From Nocardioides rotundus (lineage in GTDB: Bacteria; Actinomycetota; Actinomycetes; Propionibacteriales; Nocardioidaceae): a DNA stretch of 64,000 bases. Below the pieces are notes generated by a model. That model searched no databases. It saw only the letters and a list, made by a program, of their open reading frames with translations, and was not told the origin of the DNA. A program made the position numbers and the translations under genes. The DNA lies in NCBI RefSeq assembly GCF_019931675.1, contig NZ_CP082922.1, forward strand, positions 682,001 through 746,000, in the 5' to 3' direction. Positions 23,877 through 32,406 of this stretch are shown here, in pieces (the stretch's first letter is position 1; each line of letters opens with the position of its first letter).

Positions 23877-24860
23877 GTGGCGAAGAAGACGAAGAGGACC
23901 ACCAAGAAGCACCTGATGGTCTTCAGCGGGCGGGCCCATCCCGAGTTGGCCGAGGAGGTCGCCCGGGAGCTCGAGACCGACCTGGTCCCCACCACCGCCT
24001 ACGAGTTCGCCAACTCCGAGATCTACGTCCGCTACCAGGAGTCGGTGCGCGGCTCGGACGCCTTCGTGATCCAGAGCCACACCGCGCCGATCAACGAGTG
24101 GATCATGGAGCACCTGATCATGGTCGACGCGCTGAAGCGGGCCTCGGCCAAGCGGATCACCGTGGTGATGCCCTTCTACGGCTACGCCCGGCAGGACAAG
24201 AAGCATCGTGGCCGGGAGCCGATCTCGGCCCGGCTCGTGGCCGACCTGTTCAAGACCGCCGGCGCCGACCGGGTGATCGCGGTCGACCTGCACGCCGACC
24301 AGGTCCAGGGCTTCTTCGACGGCCCGGTCGACCACCTGATGGCGCTGCCGATCCTCGCGGAGTACGTCAAGGAGAAGTACGGCGACCAGAACCTCGCCGT
24401 GGTGTCCCCGGACGCCGGGCGGATCAAGGTCGCCGAGCGCTGGTCGGCCCGCCTGGGCGGCGCCCCGCTGGCCTTCATCCACAAGTCCCGGCGCACCGAC
24501 CGGCCCAACGAGGTCGTGGCCAACCGGGTCGTGGGCGACGTGAAGGGCCGCATCTGCGTCCTGGTCGACGACATGATCGACACCGCCGGCACGATCGTGG
24601 CCGCCGCCGAGGCGCTGATGGCCGACGGCGCCGCCGGTGTGGTCATCGCCGCCACCCACCCGATCCTGTCCGGCCCCGCCGTCGAGCGGCTCAAGGCCTG
24701 CCCCGCGCAGGAGATCGTGGTCACCAACACCCTCCCGCTCGCCGACGACCAGAAGTTCGACAAGCTCACCGTCCTCTCGATCGCGCCGCTGCTCTCCCAG
24801 GCGATCCGCGAGGTCTTCGAGGACGGCTCGGTGACCAAGATGTTCGACGGCCAGGCCTGA
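23877..24860 (+). CDS. prs: Ribose-phosphate pyrophosphokinase
   Basis: 327 residues from GTG 23877, with AGGAG 9 bp upstream. It has a basic N-terminus (AKKTKRTTKKH), then MVFSGRAHPELAEEVA, FANSEIYVRYQESVRG, VVMPFYGYARQDKKHRGREP (ATP site), and the PRPP loop CVLVDDMIDTAGTI, all canonical. It makes PRPP for nucleotide, His and Trp synthesis. Located 41 bp after glmU and probably in the same operon. The stop at 24860 is 18 bp before the likely end of the convergent pepN reading frame. Confidence 0.97.
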   Translation: MAKKTKRTTKKHLMVFSGRAHPELAEEVARELETDLVPTTAYEFANSEIYVRYQESVRGSDAFVIQSHTAPINEWIMEHLIMVDALKRASAKRITVVMPFYGYARQDKKHRGREPISARLVADLFKTAGADRVIAVDLHADQVQGFFDGPVDHLMALPILAEYVKEKYGDQNLAVVSPDAGRIKVAERWSARLGGAPLAFIHKSRRTDRPNEVVANRVVGDVKGRICVLVDDMIDTAGTIVAAAEALMADGAAGVVIAATHPILSGPAVERLKACPAQEIVVTNTLPLADDQKFDKLTVLSIAPLLSQAIREVFEDGSVTKMFDGQA

Positions 24861-24878
24861 GCCCTCGGGCAAGTTGCG

Positions 24879-25046
24879 CTACTGGGTCCCCACCGGCTGA
24901 CCGTCCGTGTCCCGGGCGCGGATCACCAGGTCCAGGTCGTCGAGCCGGTCGTTCCACGTGCGGGCGAGCACGGTCGGGACGTTCCCCTCGAGCGCACCGG
25001 CCAGGGCGTCCCGCAACTCGCGCAGCCAGTCGTCGGGGAGCGGCAG
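24879..25046 (-). other. Likely original C-terminal part of pepN, now past an in-frame stop
   Basis: Directly after the pepN TGA (25047-25049) the same frame continues for 55 codons to TAG 24879-24881. It reads LPLPDDWLRELRDALAG and VPTVLARTWNDRLDDLDLVI, which resembles the last helices of actinobacterial M1 aminopeptidases (which end around DLxxxLRRxLxExRDDLxRALRAR). Coding-type codon use persists throughout. It is therefore probably a former part of the enzyme rather than a separate gene. Confidence 0.6.
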
Positions 25047-27443
25047 TCAGGGGAAGGCCGAGCCGATCACCTTGCCGAAGGCCTGGCCGGTACGGCGACC
25101 CAGCGCGACGCCGTCGCGGACGTAGGCCACGAGGTAGGGCGCCACCAGGTCGCCCTGCTCCCACCCCCAGAAGCCGGCGCCGACGGCCTCGAACTCCCGG
25201 TTGGAGAGGTCGCCGGACATCAGCCGCCGCCACGCGTCGGCCTTCGCCTCCTCGGTGGGCACGGCCGCGCGGGCGCGCAGCAGGCCCAGCTCGCCCGAGG
25301 TGGAGCGGTCCCGCTCCGCCTCGGCGTCCAGGCGGGAGTCGTCACCCAGCGAGGCGAGGCGGCGCAGGATCAGCCAGCGCACGTCCTGATCCGCGGCGGG
25401 CAGGTCGGCGGAGCCGTCCAGCCAGGCGGCGAGCAGCTCGGGGTCGTCGCTCACCGACGCGAGCACCCGCGCGGCGGCGGCTGCCCGGGCGTCGCGGTCG
25501 GCCAGGGTCCGCCGCGCGACGTCGGCGAGAGGCGGCAGCAGGTGGGGGAGGTCCTCGGGTCGGGCGTACCGCCGTACCGCGCCGAGGGTCAGGTCCATCG
25601 CCCCCTCGAAGACCACCGGGTGCGCCTCGTCGGCGAGGCCCCGGGCCCAGTCGACCAGCTCTGCCGGCGTGATCTGGCCGTGCTCGACCTGCGCGGCCGC
25701 GGTGGCCCACAGCAGCGCCCGGGTGAGGGGCTCGGCGATCCGTCCCGGTCCTGACGCCAGCGCCGACCACGAGCGCTCGTCCAGCCAGAGGGCGGCGTAG
25801 GTCTCGTCCCGGCTGTTGGGGATCACGGCCCGACCGGCGAAGTCGTCCAGGCGCACGGGCTCGTCGCTCAGGTCGACCAGCCGCTCCCCGACGGCCGCCA
25901 GGTCGTCGTCGTACGCCGTCACCGTGAGGCGGTGGGGCCGCGAGCCCTCGCGGACCAGCACCGGCACGTCGCCGTCCCGGTCCACCCGGATGGTGTCGTA
26001 ACCCGTCGTCTGCAGCCAGTCGGCGGCCCACCCGCGAATGTCCCGATCGGTGGCGCCGTCCAGGGCGTCCAGGAAGTCCGCCAGGGTGGCGTTGGCGAAC
26101 GGGTGGGCCGACAGGTGCCGGTTCACTCCGGCGAGGAAGTCCTCCTCGCCCAGCCAGGTGACCAGCTGCCGCAGCACCGCGTTGCCCTTGGCGTAGGTGA
26201 TCATGTCGAAGTTGCCGAACGCGGTGTCGACGTCGGCGACGTCCCCGGCGTCGGCCGCGATCGGGTGCGTGGACCGGCGCCGGTCGGCCTGGTAGGCCGT
26301 GGGCTTGCGCCGGAGGGCGGCGACCACCCAGGAGTCGTCGTACCCCGCGGCCCGGCCGGCGATCTCGGAGCCCATGAAGTCGGCGAAGGACTCGTTGAGC
26401 CAGGTGTCCTCCCACCAGCGCATCGTCACCAGGTCGCCGAACCACATGTGCGCCATCTCGTGCGCGATGACCGACGCCCGGCCGTTGCGCTGCATCGCCG
26501 TCGGCTCACCGCGGTAGAGCAGCTCGTCGCGGAACGCCACGCACCCGGGGAACTCCATCGCGCCCCAGTTCAGCCCCGGGGTGAAGACCTGCTGATAGTC
26601 CCCGAACGGGTACGGCGCCTCGAAGAGGCGCGTGTAGTGCTGGAAGCAGCGGCTGGTGATCTCGCGCAGTTCGGCGGCGTCCCGGTCCAGCTCGGCGGCC
26701 AGCGAGGCGCGCGCGTGCCAGCCGAACGGCAGCGTGCCGTCGCCGTAGGGCTCCTCCCAGGTGACGGAGTGGAAGGGGCCGCCGGTGACGAAGAAGAGGT
26801 ACGTCGAGATCGGCGGCGTCGGCGTGAACGTCCACCTCCGGTGATCGCCGGCCGAGCCGTCGTCGGTGGTCGAGCCTCCTTCGTCGGTGGTCGAGCCTGT
26901 CGAGACCCCGTTGGCCAGCACGGTCCAGTGCGCGGGTGCGACCACGGTGACCTCGAAGATGGTCTTGAGGTCGGGCTGGTCGAAGCAGGGGATCACCTTG
27001 CGGGCGATGTCCATGGCGGTGAAGGAGCTGACGTACCGCTCCCCGTCGGCCGGGTCGGTCATCGCGTGCATGCCGTCGCCGTCGTTGACATAGGGCAGTC
27101 GCGCGCTCACCTCCACCGTGTTGCGCGGCTGGAGCGCGGTCAGCCGGATCCGCTCGCCGTCGTACCCGGTTTCGGTGGTCGAGCTCCCGTCTTCGGCGGT
27201 CGAGCTCCCGTCTTCGGTGGTCGAGCTTGTCGAGACCACCTCCCCGTTGACCCGCACGCTCAGCTCGCTCGCGCCGGTCAACTCCAGGAACGTCTCACCG
27301 TCCGGTGCGCTGCAGGCGAACCGCAGCACCGCCCGGCACCCGAAGGTCTGCTCGTCGGTGAGGTCGAGCTCGACCACCGTGGCGATGTCGGACAGGATCG
27401 CGGCCCGCGTCTGGGCCTCGGCGAGGGTGAGGGAGGGTGCCAT
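25047..27443 (-). CDS. pepN: Aminopeptidase N (M1 family), C-terminus possibly truncated
   Basis: 798 residues from ATG 27443. NWGAMEFPGCVAFRDELLYR is the substrate-binding GxMEN-type motif, HEMAHMWFGDLVTMRWWEDTWLNES is the zinc site HExxH-x18-E, and TAFGNFDMITYAKGNAVLRQL carries the Tyr that stabilises the transition state. It removes N-terminal amino acids in the cytosol. Two low-complexity insertions from the dispersed repeat lie in the N-terminal beta domain, residues about 68-91 and 178-195. The frame ends at TGA 25047, about 55 codons before the expected family end (see 24879-25046), so the last helices are missing unless this is a sequencing error. Convergent with prs. Confidence 0.9.
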   Translation of the reverse strand: MAPSLTLAEAQTRAAILSDIATVVELDLTDEQTFGCRAVLRFACSAPDGETFLELTGASELSVRVNGEVVSTSSTTEDGSSTAEDGSSTTETGYDGERIRLTALQPRNTVEVSARLPYVNDGDGMHAMTDPADGERYVSSFTAMDIARKVIPCFDQPDLKTIFEVTVVAPAHWTVLANGVSTGSTTDEGGSTTDDGSAGDHRRWTFTPTPPISTYLFFVTGGPFHSVTWEEPYGDGTLPFGWHARASLAAELDRDAAELREITSRCFQHYTRLFEAPYPFGDYQQVFTPGLNWGAMEFPGCVAFRDELLYRGEPTAMQRNGRASVIAHEMAHMWFGDLVTMRWWEDTWLNESFADFMGSEIAGRAAGYDDSWVVAALRRKPTAYQADRRRSTHPIAADAGDVADVDTAFGNFDMITYAKGNAVLRQLVTWLGEEDFLAGVNRHLSAHPFANATLADFLDALDGATDRDIRGWAADWLQTTGYDTIRVDRDGDVPVLVREGSRPHRLTVTAYDDDLAAVGERLVDLSDEPVRLDDFAGRAVIPNSRDETYAALWLDERSWSALASGPGRIAEPLTRALLWATAAAQVEHGQITPAELVDWARGLADEAHPVVFEGAMDLTLGAVRRYARPEDLPHLLPPLADVARRTLADRDARAAAAARVLASVSDDPELLAAWLDGSADLPAADQDVRWLILRRLASLGDDSRLDAEAERDRSTSGELGLLRARAAVPTEEAKADAWRRLMSGDLSNREFEAVGAGFWGWEQGDLVAPYLVAYVRDGVALGRRTGQAFGKVIGSAFP
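26860..26911 (-). repeat. In-frame dispersed repeat in pepN (second copy)
   Basis: On the minus strand GGTCTCGACAGGCTCGACCA followed by a 21-bp unit (GGCTCGACCACCGACGA...). It encodes VSTGSTTDEGGSTTDDG in the same frame and sense orientation as in hemY, mfd and mazG. Confidence 0.9.
27168..27241 (-). repeat. In-frame dispersed repeat in pepN (first copy, variant)
   Basis: Variant GGTCTCGACAAGCTCGACCA followed by 21-bp units AGCTCGACC[A/G]CCGAAGACGG. It encodes VVSTSSTTEDGSSTAEDG, again sense strand and the same frame; all unit lengths are multiples of three. Confidence 0.9.
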
Positions 27444-27465
27444 GCTCGCTAACGTAGCGACGCGA

Positions 27466-27496
27466 TTGGTATCGGGAACGACCGGCGGGCTAGACT
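27466..27496 (+). promoter_or_regulatory. Candidate promoter for rplY
   Basis: TTGGTA (27466-27471) and TAGACT (27491-27496), spacer 19 bp. It lies in the divergent gap between pepN and rplY. The transcript would have a leader of about 145 nt with GC-rich inverted sequences before ATG 27648. Confidence 0.45.
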
Positions 27497-27647
27497 TTCG
27501 TCCTGCCTCGGCGAGGGAGGCCGCTGACCAGCGGCTGCTCCGTGATCGACTGGGCTGGTTGCAGCAGTGCTGAGCCGCGTCCCGTCGTCCGGAGCGCGGC
27601 TCTCTTCGCGTCCGGGGACCCGATCCCGAGCACAGGAGAGAACCAGC

Positions 27648-28352
27648 ATGGCCACCGAGAAGATCAAGGGCGAGAAGCGCACCGAGTTCGGCAAGGGCGC
27701 GGCGCGCCGCATCCGCCGTGAGGACAAGATCCCCGCGGTGATCTACGGCCACGGCAACGACCCGGTGCACCTCACCCTTCCCGGCCACGAGGCCTGGCTG
27801 GCTCTCAAGCACGGCGGCGCCAACGCCCTGCTCGACATCGACCTCGACGGCGACAGCCAGCTGGCGCTGACCAAGGACGTGCAGATCGACCCGATCCGCC
27901 GGACCCTGGACCACATCGACTTCATCGCGGTCCGCCGCGGCGAGAAGGTCACCGTCGACGTCCCGATCCACGTGGTCGGCGACGCCGCGCCGGAGACCCT
28001 GGTCGTCACCGAGAACGCGACCGTCCAGGTCGAGGCAGAGGCCACCCACATCCCGGAGTACTTCGAGGTCTCCGTCGAGGGCGCCGAGGTCGGCACCCAG
28101 ATCCTGGCCAACGAGCTCGAGCTCCCGTCGGGCACGACCCTGCTGGCCGACGACGACATGCTGATCGTCAACGTCTCCCAGCAGATGTCCGAGGAGGCCC
28201 TGGAGGCCGAGCTGGCCGAGGCCGAGGCCGAGGCCGGCATCGAGCACGACCTCACCGACGAGGAGGAGGCCGAGCAGGCCGAGGCCGAGGCTGCCGAGGA
28301 GGGCGGCGAGGGCGAGTCCTCCGAGGGCGAGGGCGACTCCGACTCGGAGTGA
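27648..28352 (+). CDS. rplY: 50S ribosomal protein L25/general stress protein Ctc
   Basis: 234 residues from ATG 27648 (GGAGAG upstream). It has the CTC-type arrangement: L25 domain ([41 protein letters not shown]) and the C-terminal TL5 domain ([33 protein letters not shown]), ending in a long acidic Glu/Ala/Gly tail (about residues 190-234). Binds 5S rRNA in the large subunit. It sits between prs and pth as in other actinobacteria, where the order glmU-prs-rplY-pth is conserved; here pepN is inserted on the opposite strand. Confidence 0.95.
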   Translation: MATEKIKGEKRTEFGKGAARRIRREDKIPAVIYGHGNDPVHLTLPGHEAWLALKHGGANALLDIDLDGDSQLALTKDVQIDPIRRTLDHIDFIAVRRGEKVTVDVPIHVVGDAAPETLVVTENATVQVEAEATHIPEYFEVSVEGAEVGTQILANELELPSGTTLLADDDMLIVNVSQQMSEEALEAELAEAEAEAGIEHDLTDEEEAEQAEAEAAEEGGEGESSEGEGDSDSE

Positions 28353-28368
28353 CCTCGCGGACCGCAGC

Positions 28369-28950
28369 ATGAGCGAGGACCCCTGGCTCGTCGTCGGGCT
28401 CGGCAACCCGGGCCCGACGTACGCCGGTCACCGGCACAACGTCGGCTATCTCGTCAACGACGAGCTCGCCGCGCGGATGGGCGGCCCCTTCCGTGCGCAC
28501 AAGTCCGGGCGCGCCGATGTCGTCGAGGGGCGACTCGGCGTCGGGGGGCCACGGGTCGTCCTGGCGCGCCCGCGCTCGTACATGAACGAGGTCGGGGGAC
28601 CGGTGAAGGCGCTGGCGTCCTTCTACCGGATCCCGCCCGACCACATCATCGCGGTCCACGACGAGCTCGACCTGCCCTTCGGCAGCCTTCGACTCAAGCT
28701 CGGCGGCGGCGACAACGGTCACAACGGCCTGCGCTCCCTCCGGTCATCACTCGGGACCGGTGACTTCTACCGCGTGCGCGCCGGCATCGGCCGCCCATCC
28801 GGCCGGCAGGACGTGGCCGACTTCGTGCTGTCCCACTACTCCTCCGCCGAACGCAAGGAACTGCCGTTCCAGGTGAACGATGCCGCCGACGCGGTGGAGT
28901 CGCTCATCAATGAGGGCCTTGAGCAGGCCCAGCAGCAGTTCAATAGTTGA
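28369..28950 (+). CDS. pth: Peptidyl-tRNA hydrolase
   Basis: 193 residues. [22 protein letters not shown] has the catalytic His and the Asn/Tyr neighbours; [28 protein letters not shown] (catalytic Asp) and [18 protein letters not shown] complete the family. It recycles peptidyl-tRNA released from stalled ribosomes. It follows rplY by 16 bp and is likely co-transcribed. In many actinobacteria the next conserved gene is mfd; here a roughly 20-kb polysaccharide locus intervenes. Confidence 0.96.
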   Translation: MSEDPWLVVGLGNPGPTYAGHRHNVGYLVNDELAARMGGPFRAHKSGRADVVEGRLGVGGPRVVLARPRSYMNEVGGPVKALASFYRIPPDHIIAVHDELDLPFGSLRLKLGGGDNGHNGLRSLRSSLGTGDFYRVRAGIGRPSGRQDVADFVLSHYSSAERKELPFQVNDAADAVESLINEGLEQAQQQFNS

Positions 28951-29054
28951 TGGCTTCTACGACCTCGGTATGACACTGACTGCCGAACGTAGATTTGCCC
29001 TCAACTTCGGCATGTTCCTGCCTCCCGACCCGTCACGAATCGTTCATCTGCGGG

Positions 29055-29074
29055 TTACTGTCATGACGCAGTAA
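29055..29074. promoter_or_regulatory. Inverted repeat upstream of the polysaccharide locus
   Basis: TTACTG (29055-29060) and CAGTAA (29069-29074) are a perfect 6-bp inverted repeat around TCATGACG. It sits about 100 bp upstream of the sugar-transferase start in a relatively AT-rich gap (28951-29172) with no other gene. A regulator-binding site is a reasonable guess; no regulator gene is adjacent. Confidence 0.45.
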
Positions 29075-29172
29075 TGGGGGGCACGGCCATCGACCGGGGG
29101 GTCACGGCCGGCCCGTGTGTGCGCACGCCATGGGATGCAGGCGCACGAGGGGCAATGAGGAGTTGCACTGGC

Positions 29173-30618
29173 ATGCGCCAAGACCGTGGGGGCGTGGTCG
29201 ACCTTGCTCGTGAGTCGAGCACCGAGGCCGTACGACCATCTATTCATCTTGTTCCGACCGGACACCGCGCTGACGCACAGCGTCTGCGGGCCGTGCGTCC
29301 GGGGCATGACCGCCAGCTCAGGCAGCGCGCGTCCTGGGCGCGGGACGCCTTGGCGTGCCTCGGCATCGAGGCTGTTTTGGCCTTCGGCGTCGTGCTGTGG
29401 GGTCTGCGCAACGACGAGATGGCGATCGCGTTCGTGGCGATCCTGTGGCTGACTGCCCAGGTGATCGGCACGAGCGTCGGCCGCAACGGGCGCCGGCTGA
29501 CCAGTGTCGCCGACACGCTGCGCCGGGCTCAGGTGCTCGCCGTGGTGATCGTAGGTCTCGTCGCGCTCGACTTCCTCGGCCGTTCGGAGGCGACCTCCGC
29601 GATCCTCATCGTTTCCGGCTCGGTGATGATCCGCGGTGCCGCAGGCCTCATCCGGGCCCGGCGTCGGAAGGTCAGCCGCGTCCTGGTCGTGGGACACAGC
29701 TCTGAGATCCCGACCGTCGTGGAGTCCATCTCCGCGCACGGGGACGAGGTGAGCACCTATTGCGTCAGCGACGCCGACGCGGCGACGCGAGGCGGTCACC
29801 TGCACCGCACCATCCTCGAGTCCGCTCCTGACCGCGTGGCGGTGCTGGCGGGGACGCTGAGCGCTCAGGAGCTGCAGGAGCTTTCCTGGGCGGTCGAGGC
29901 CTTCGATGTGGACGTCGTCGTCGTGCTGCCCGGTGAGTTCGTCGACCCGCGTCGGTTCGAGCCGACCGTGGCGACGGGCATACAAGGGCTGCGACTGGTT
30001 CCTCGTGGTGGTCTGCTCGGCGATGCCTTGGCCGGGCTCGCCCACGGGGCCGCTGCCGCGGTGCTCTTGATCGCCTGCGCCCCCCTGCTCGTCGCGCTGG
30101 CCGTGCTCGTCCGGTTGGACTCTCCCGGGCCCGCGCTGTTCGTGCAGAAGCGCGTCGGGCGCAACGGGCGCGAGTTCCCGATGATCAAGTTCCGCACGAT
30201 GCACGTCGACGCCGAGCAGATGCTCCAGGCCATCATCGAGCAGAACGAGTCGGAGGGTGGCGTGCTCTTCAAGATGAGGGGCGACCCCCGCATCACCCGC
30301 CTGGGCAAGGTGCTGAGGGCCACGTCTTTGGACGAGCTGCCCCAGTTGCTCAACGTCGTCCGCGGCGAGATGGCGCTCATCGGTCCGCGGCCAGCTTTGC
30401 CCCGAGAGGTTGCGGAGTACGACCAGCGTGCCCGTCGTCGCCTCGCGGTGCGTCCCGGGCTGACCGGGTTGTGGCAGGTCAGCGGTCGGTCGAACCTCTC
30501 GTTCGAGGACGCGGTGCGCCTCGACATCGACTACGTCGATAACTGGTCGCTCCGCCGGGAGGCCGGCATCGCCTTCCGGACCGTCGGCGCGGTAGTGCGG
30601 AGGGAAGGGGCCTACTAA
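29173..30618 (+). CDS. Polyprenyl-phosphate sugar-phosphotransferase (exopolysaccharide initiating enzyme)
   Basis: 481 residues from ATG 29173 (GGAG about 11 bp upstream); in-frame ATGs at 29074 and 29155 are alternatives. The N-terminal part has membrane segments (ALACLGIEAVLAFGVVLWGL, VLAVVIVGLVALDFL) and a CoA-binding-like domain. A membrane helix near residue 300 (GAAAAVLLIACAPLLVALAVLV) precedes the catalytic domain: QKRVGRNGREFPMIKFRTM, DPRITRLGKVLRATSLDELP, ALIGPRPALPRE and RPGLTGLWQVSGRSN. This is the WbaP/CpsE-type enzyme that transfers a sugar phosphate to undecaprenyl phosphate, first step of the polymer built by the downstream genes. Confidence 0.92.
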   Translation: MRQDRGGVVDLARESSTEAVRPSIHLVPTGHRADAQRLRAVRPGHDRQLRQRASWARDALACLGIEAVLAFGVVLWGLRNDEMAIAFVAILWLTAQVIGTSVGRNGRRLTSVADTLRRAQVLAVVIVGLVALDFLGRSEATSAILIVSGSVMIRGAAGLIRARRRKVSRVLVVGHSSEIPTVVESISAHGDEVSTYCVSDADAATRGGHLHRTILESAPDRVAVLAGTLSAQELQELSWAVEAFDVDVVVVLPGEFVDPRRFEPTVATGIQGLRLVPRGGLLGDALAGLAHGAAAAVLLIACAPLLVALAVLVRLDSPGPALFVQKRVGRNGREFPMIKFRTMHVDAEQMLQAIIEQNESEGGVLFKMRGDPRITRLGKVLRATSLDELPQLLNVVRGEMALIGPRPALPREVAEYDQRARRRLAVRPGLTGLWQVSGRSNLSFEDAVRLDIDYVDNWSLRREAGIAFRTVGAVVRREGAY

Positions 30619-30633
30619 AGGAACAGCTCCCGT

Positions 30634-30651
30634 CCGAGTGGCAGCACTCGG
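30634..30651 (+). terminator. Hairpin after the sugar transferase
   Basis: CCGAGTG-GCAG-CACTCGG: perfect 7-bp stem with a 4-nt loop, 16 bp after the stop at 30618. It has no U-tract, as is common in high-GC bacteria, so terminator function is only suggested. Confidence 0.45.
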
Positions 30652-30693
30652 TCGGCGAAAGTCTTCCCAGCGCACGCGCGCGGGGAAGCCACG

Positions 30694-30769
30694 CCGGTGT
30701 CCGGAACGACCCTGCGCCGTTGAGGGCCCCCACCTCGGCCAGTGGAATCCCATGCGTTCCGGACACCGG
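30694..30769. repeat. 15-bp perfect inverted repeat
   Basis: CCGGTGTCCGGAACG (30694-30708) and CGTTCCGGACACCGG (30755-30769), 46 bp apart. It lies between the sugar transferase and the secreted hydrolase, 27 bp before the poly-C tract. It could be a regulator site, an RNA structure or terminal repeats of a tiny insertion. Confidence 0.85.
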
Positions 30770-30796
30770 TCCTTTGTGTGCCAGCGAACCATCGCG

Positions 30797-30820
30797 CCCC
30801 CCCCCCCCCCCCCCCCCCCC
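30797..30820 (+). repeat. 24-residue poly-C tract
   Basis: Uninterrupted run of 24 C. It ends 54 bp before the GTG start of the secreted hydrolase at 30875. Tracts of this length slip readily during replication; the region may act as a length-variable promoter spacer. The complementary strand is a 24-G run able to form G-quadruplexes. The exact count may be a sequencing estimate. Confidence 0.85.
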
Positions 30821-30874
30821 GGGAATTTCCCGATTCCCCTGCGCCGAGGCCGCAACCCAACTAAAGTATGAAAG

Positions 30875-32377
30875 GTGAGCAGACTTAATCTCCCCTCGAT
30901 CCCTGCCTTTCGGTTCATTCACACCATCGCTGGTGTGGGTGTCGCCTGTCTCATGGCGACCCTGCTGATGGTGGTCTCCGCCCCCCTCGCCCTCGCGGCG
31001 GACTCGACCGTGGCCCGGCTGGCATCCTTCGACGGCAGCACCGCCGGCTGGAAAGTCGCCGAGCGCAGCACGCGACTGGCCCACGCGGCCGGGTCCGGCA
31101 GCGGCGCCGCCCGCGTCTACAAGGTGCGGCAGGGGCTGCGTGCGACGCTGACCCAGCGGACGGGCAACGAGGTCATCCTGCGACGTGGGGAGACGGCCTT
31201 CGTTCAAACGAGCGTGCAGACGTCGCGGGCCCGCACTGTGATCTTGTGGGTCACTCAGCGCAGTGCGTCGGGAAAGGTCCTGCGGGCACAGAGCGTCCGC
31301 CGTGATCTGCGTGGCGGCACCTGGGCCACGATGTCGCTCAAAACCCCGTCCGCGGGTGACGGCAGCAGGCTGCGGGTGAGCATCGTGGCACCACGGCTGC
31401 GGCGGGCCACGATGAAGGTCGACTACGTCAAGGTCGCGGTGGAGACGCCGGCTCCGGTCCAGCCCGCCCCCGTGCAGCCGGCGCCGACCCAGCCCGCCCC
31501 TGCACAACCGGCACCGGTCCAAACCTGCGTCAACGACCCGATGGGGATCCCCAGCAGCGGCTCCTACGCCGGCGCGACCGTGTCGGGCACCAGTTCCCTG
31601 TCCGGTCGGGAGGCTCAGTTCGGGACGACGCTTCCGATCCGCCGCGACTACTTCGGTCCTGGAGACATCGACAAGGCCGTCTCCAAGGTCAGGGCCGACC
31701 ATGCGGCCAAGCGTCTCCCCTGGATCAGCTTCAAGCTCCCGGGCACCTGGAAGCAGATGGCGGACGGCGAGTACGACGCCTGGGTCCGCGAGCTCACGGC
31801 CAAGTTGGCGGCGACCGACGGACCGGTCTGGGTTGCCTTCCACCACGAGCCCGAGAATGACTCGCAGCCGGTGGCGGAGTGGACCCGTATGCAGGCCCGA
31901 CTGTCCAAGATCGTCCACGCGGGATCTGACAACGTCGCCTTCACGATCATCTTGATGGGCTGGCACCAGGCCTACGGCACGGATCCCAGGCTCAAGCTCG
32001 ATGCCCTTTGGCCCGGAGACGGCACCGTCGACGTTCTGGGGCTCGACCCGTACAACTGGTACGGCCACGTGCGCTCCGACGGCGCGCGGATCAGCGACCG
32101 CTCGGACCTGACGAAGTACTGGAACGTCTTCAGTTCCTTCGCCAAGGCTCACGGCACGCGGTGGGGTGTGGCTGAGATCGCCTACAACGATTCCGCGGCG
32201 GAACTGGATCCCGCATGGATCTCTCGGGCGTACTCGCAGATGACCGCTGCCGGCGGCGTGGCGATGTCGTACTTCGACACCTCCTACAACACTCTCGGTA
32301 ACACCTGGGTGTTGGATCTGGCCATCAAGCGCCAGGAGGTCGCCAAGAACATCGCGCAGTCCCGCCGGATCTGCTGA
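30875..32377 (+). CDS. Secreted GH26-like glycoside hydrolase
   Basis: 500 residues from GTG 30875. A signal peptide (FIHTIAGVGVACLMATLLMVVSAPLALAA region, cut near residue 42) is followed by a carbohydrate-binding-like beta domain (TVARLASFDGSTAGWKV...), a Pro-rich linker of PAPVQ/PAPTQ repeats (about residues 191-214), and a catalytic domain. There, WVAFHHEPENDSQP carries the likely acid/base Glu and RWGVAEIAYNDSA the likely nucleophile Glu, as in GH26-type mannanases. LPWISFKLPGTWKQ and LGLDPYNWYG are shared with the lipoprotein at 33308-34711. It probably trims or releases the polysaccharide made by this locus. Preceded by the poly-C tract. Confidence 0.78.
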   Translation: MSRLNLPSIPAFRFIHTIAGVGVACLMATLLMVVSAPLALAADSTVARLASFDGSTAGWKVAERSTRLAHAAGSGSGAARVYKVRQGLRATLTQRTGNEVILRRGETAFVQTSVQTSRARTVILWVTQRSASGKVLRAQSVRRDLRGGTWATMSLKTPSAGDGSRLRVSIVAPRLRRATMKVDYVKVAVETPAPVQPAPVQPAPTQPAPAQPAPVQTCVNDPMGIPSSGSYAGATVSGTSSLSGREAQFGTTLPIRRDYFGPGDIDKAVSKVRADHAAKRLPWISFKLPGTWKQMADGEYDAWVRELTAKLAATDGPVWVAFHHEPENDSQPVAEWTRMQARLSKIVHAGSDNVAFTIILMGWHQAYGTDPRLKLDALWPGDGTVDVLGLDPYNWYGHVRSDGARISDRSDLTKYWNVFSSFAKAHGTRWGVAEIAYNDSAAELDPAWISRAYSQMTAAGGVAMSYFDTSYNTLGNTWVLDLAIKRQEVAKNIAQSRRIC

Positions 32378-32406
32378 GTCGGCCCCACTCCGCTACGATT
32401 CGAGGT

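Noticed and set aside
24766..25233. 155-residue minus-strand open frame after prs
   Set aside because: Different frame from pepN and Arg/Gly-rich; the pepN frame continuing past TGA is the coding-like one.
30797..30820. Assembly artefact at the poly-C tract
   Set aside because: Not fully rejected: length may be approximate, but flanks are normal sequence and a long C run is clearly present, so it is reported with caution.
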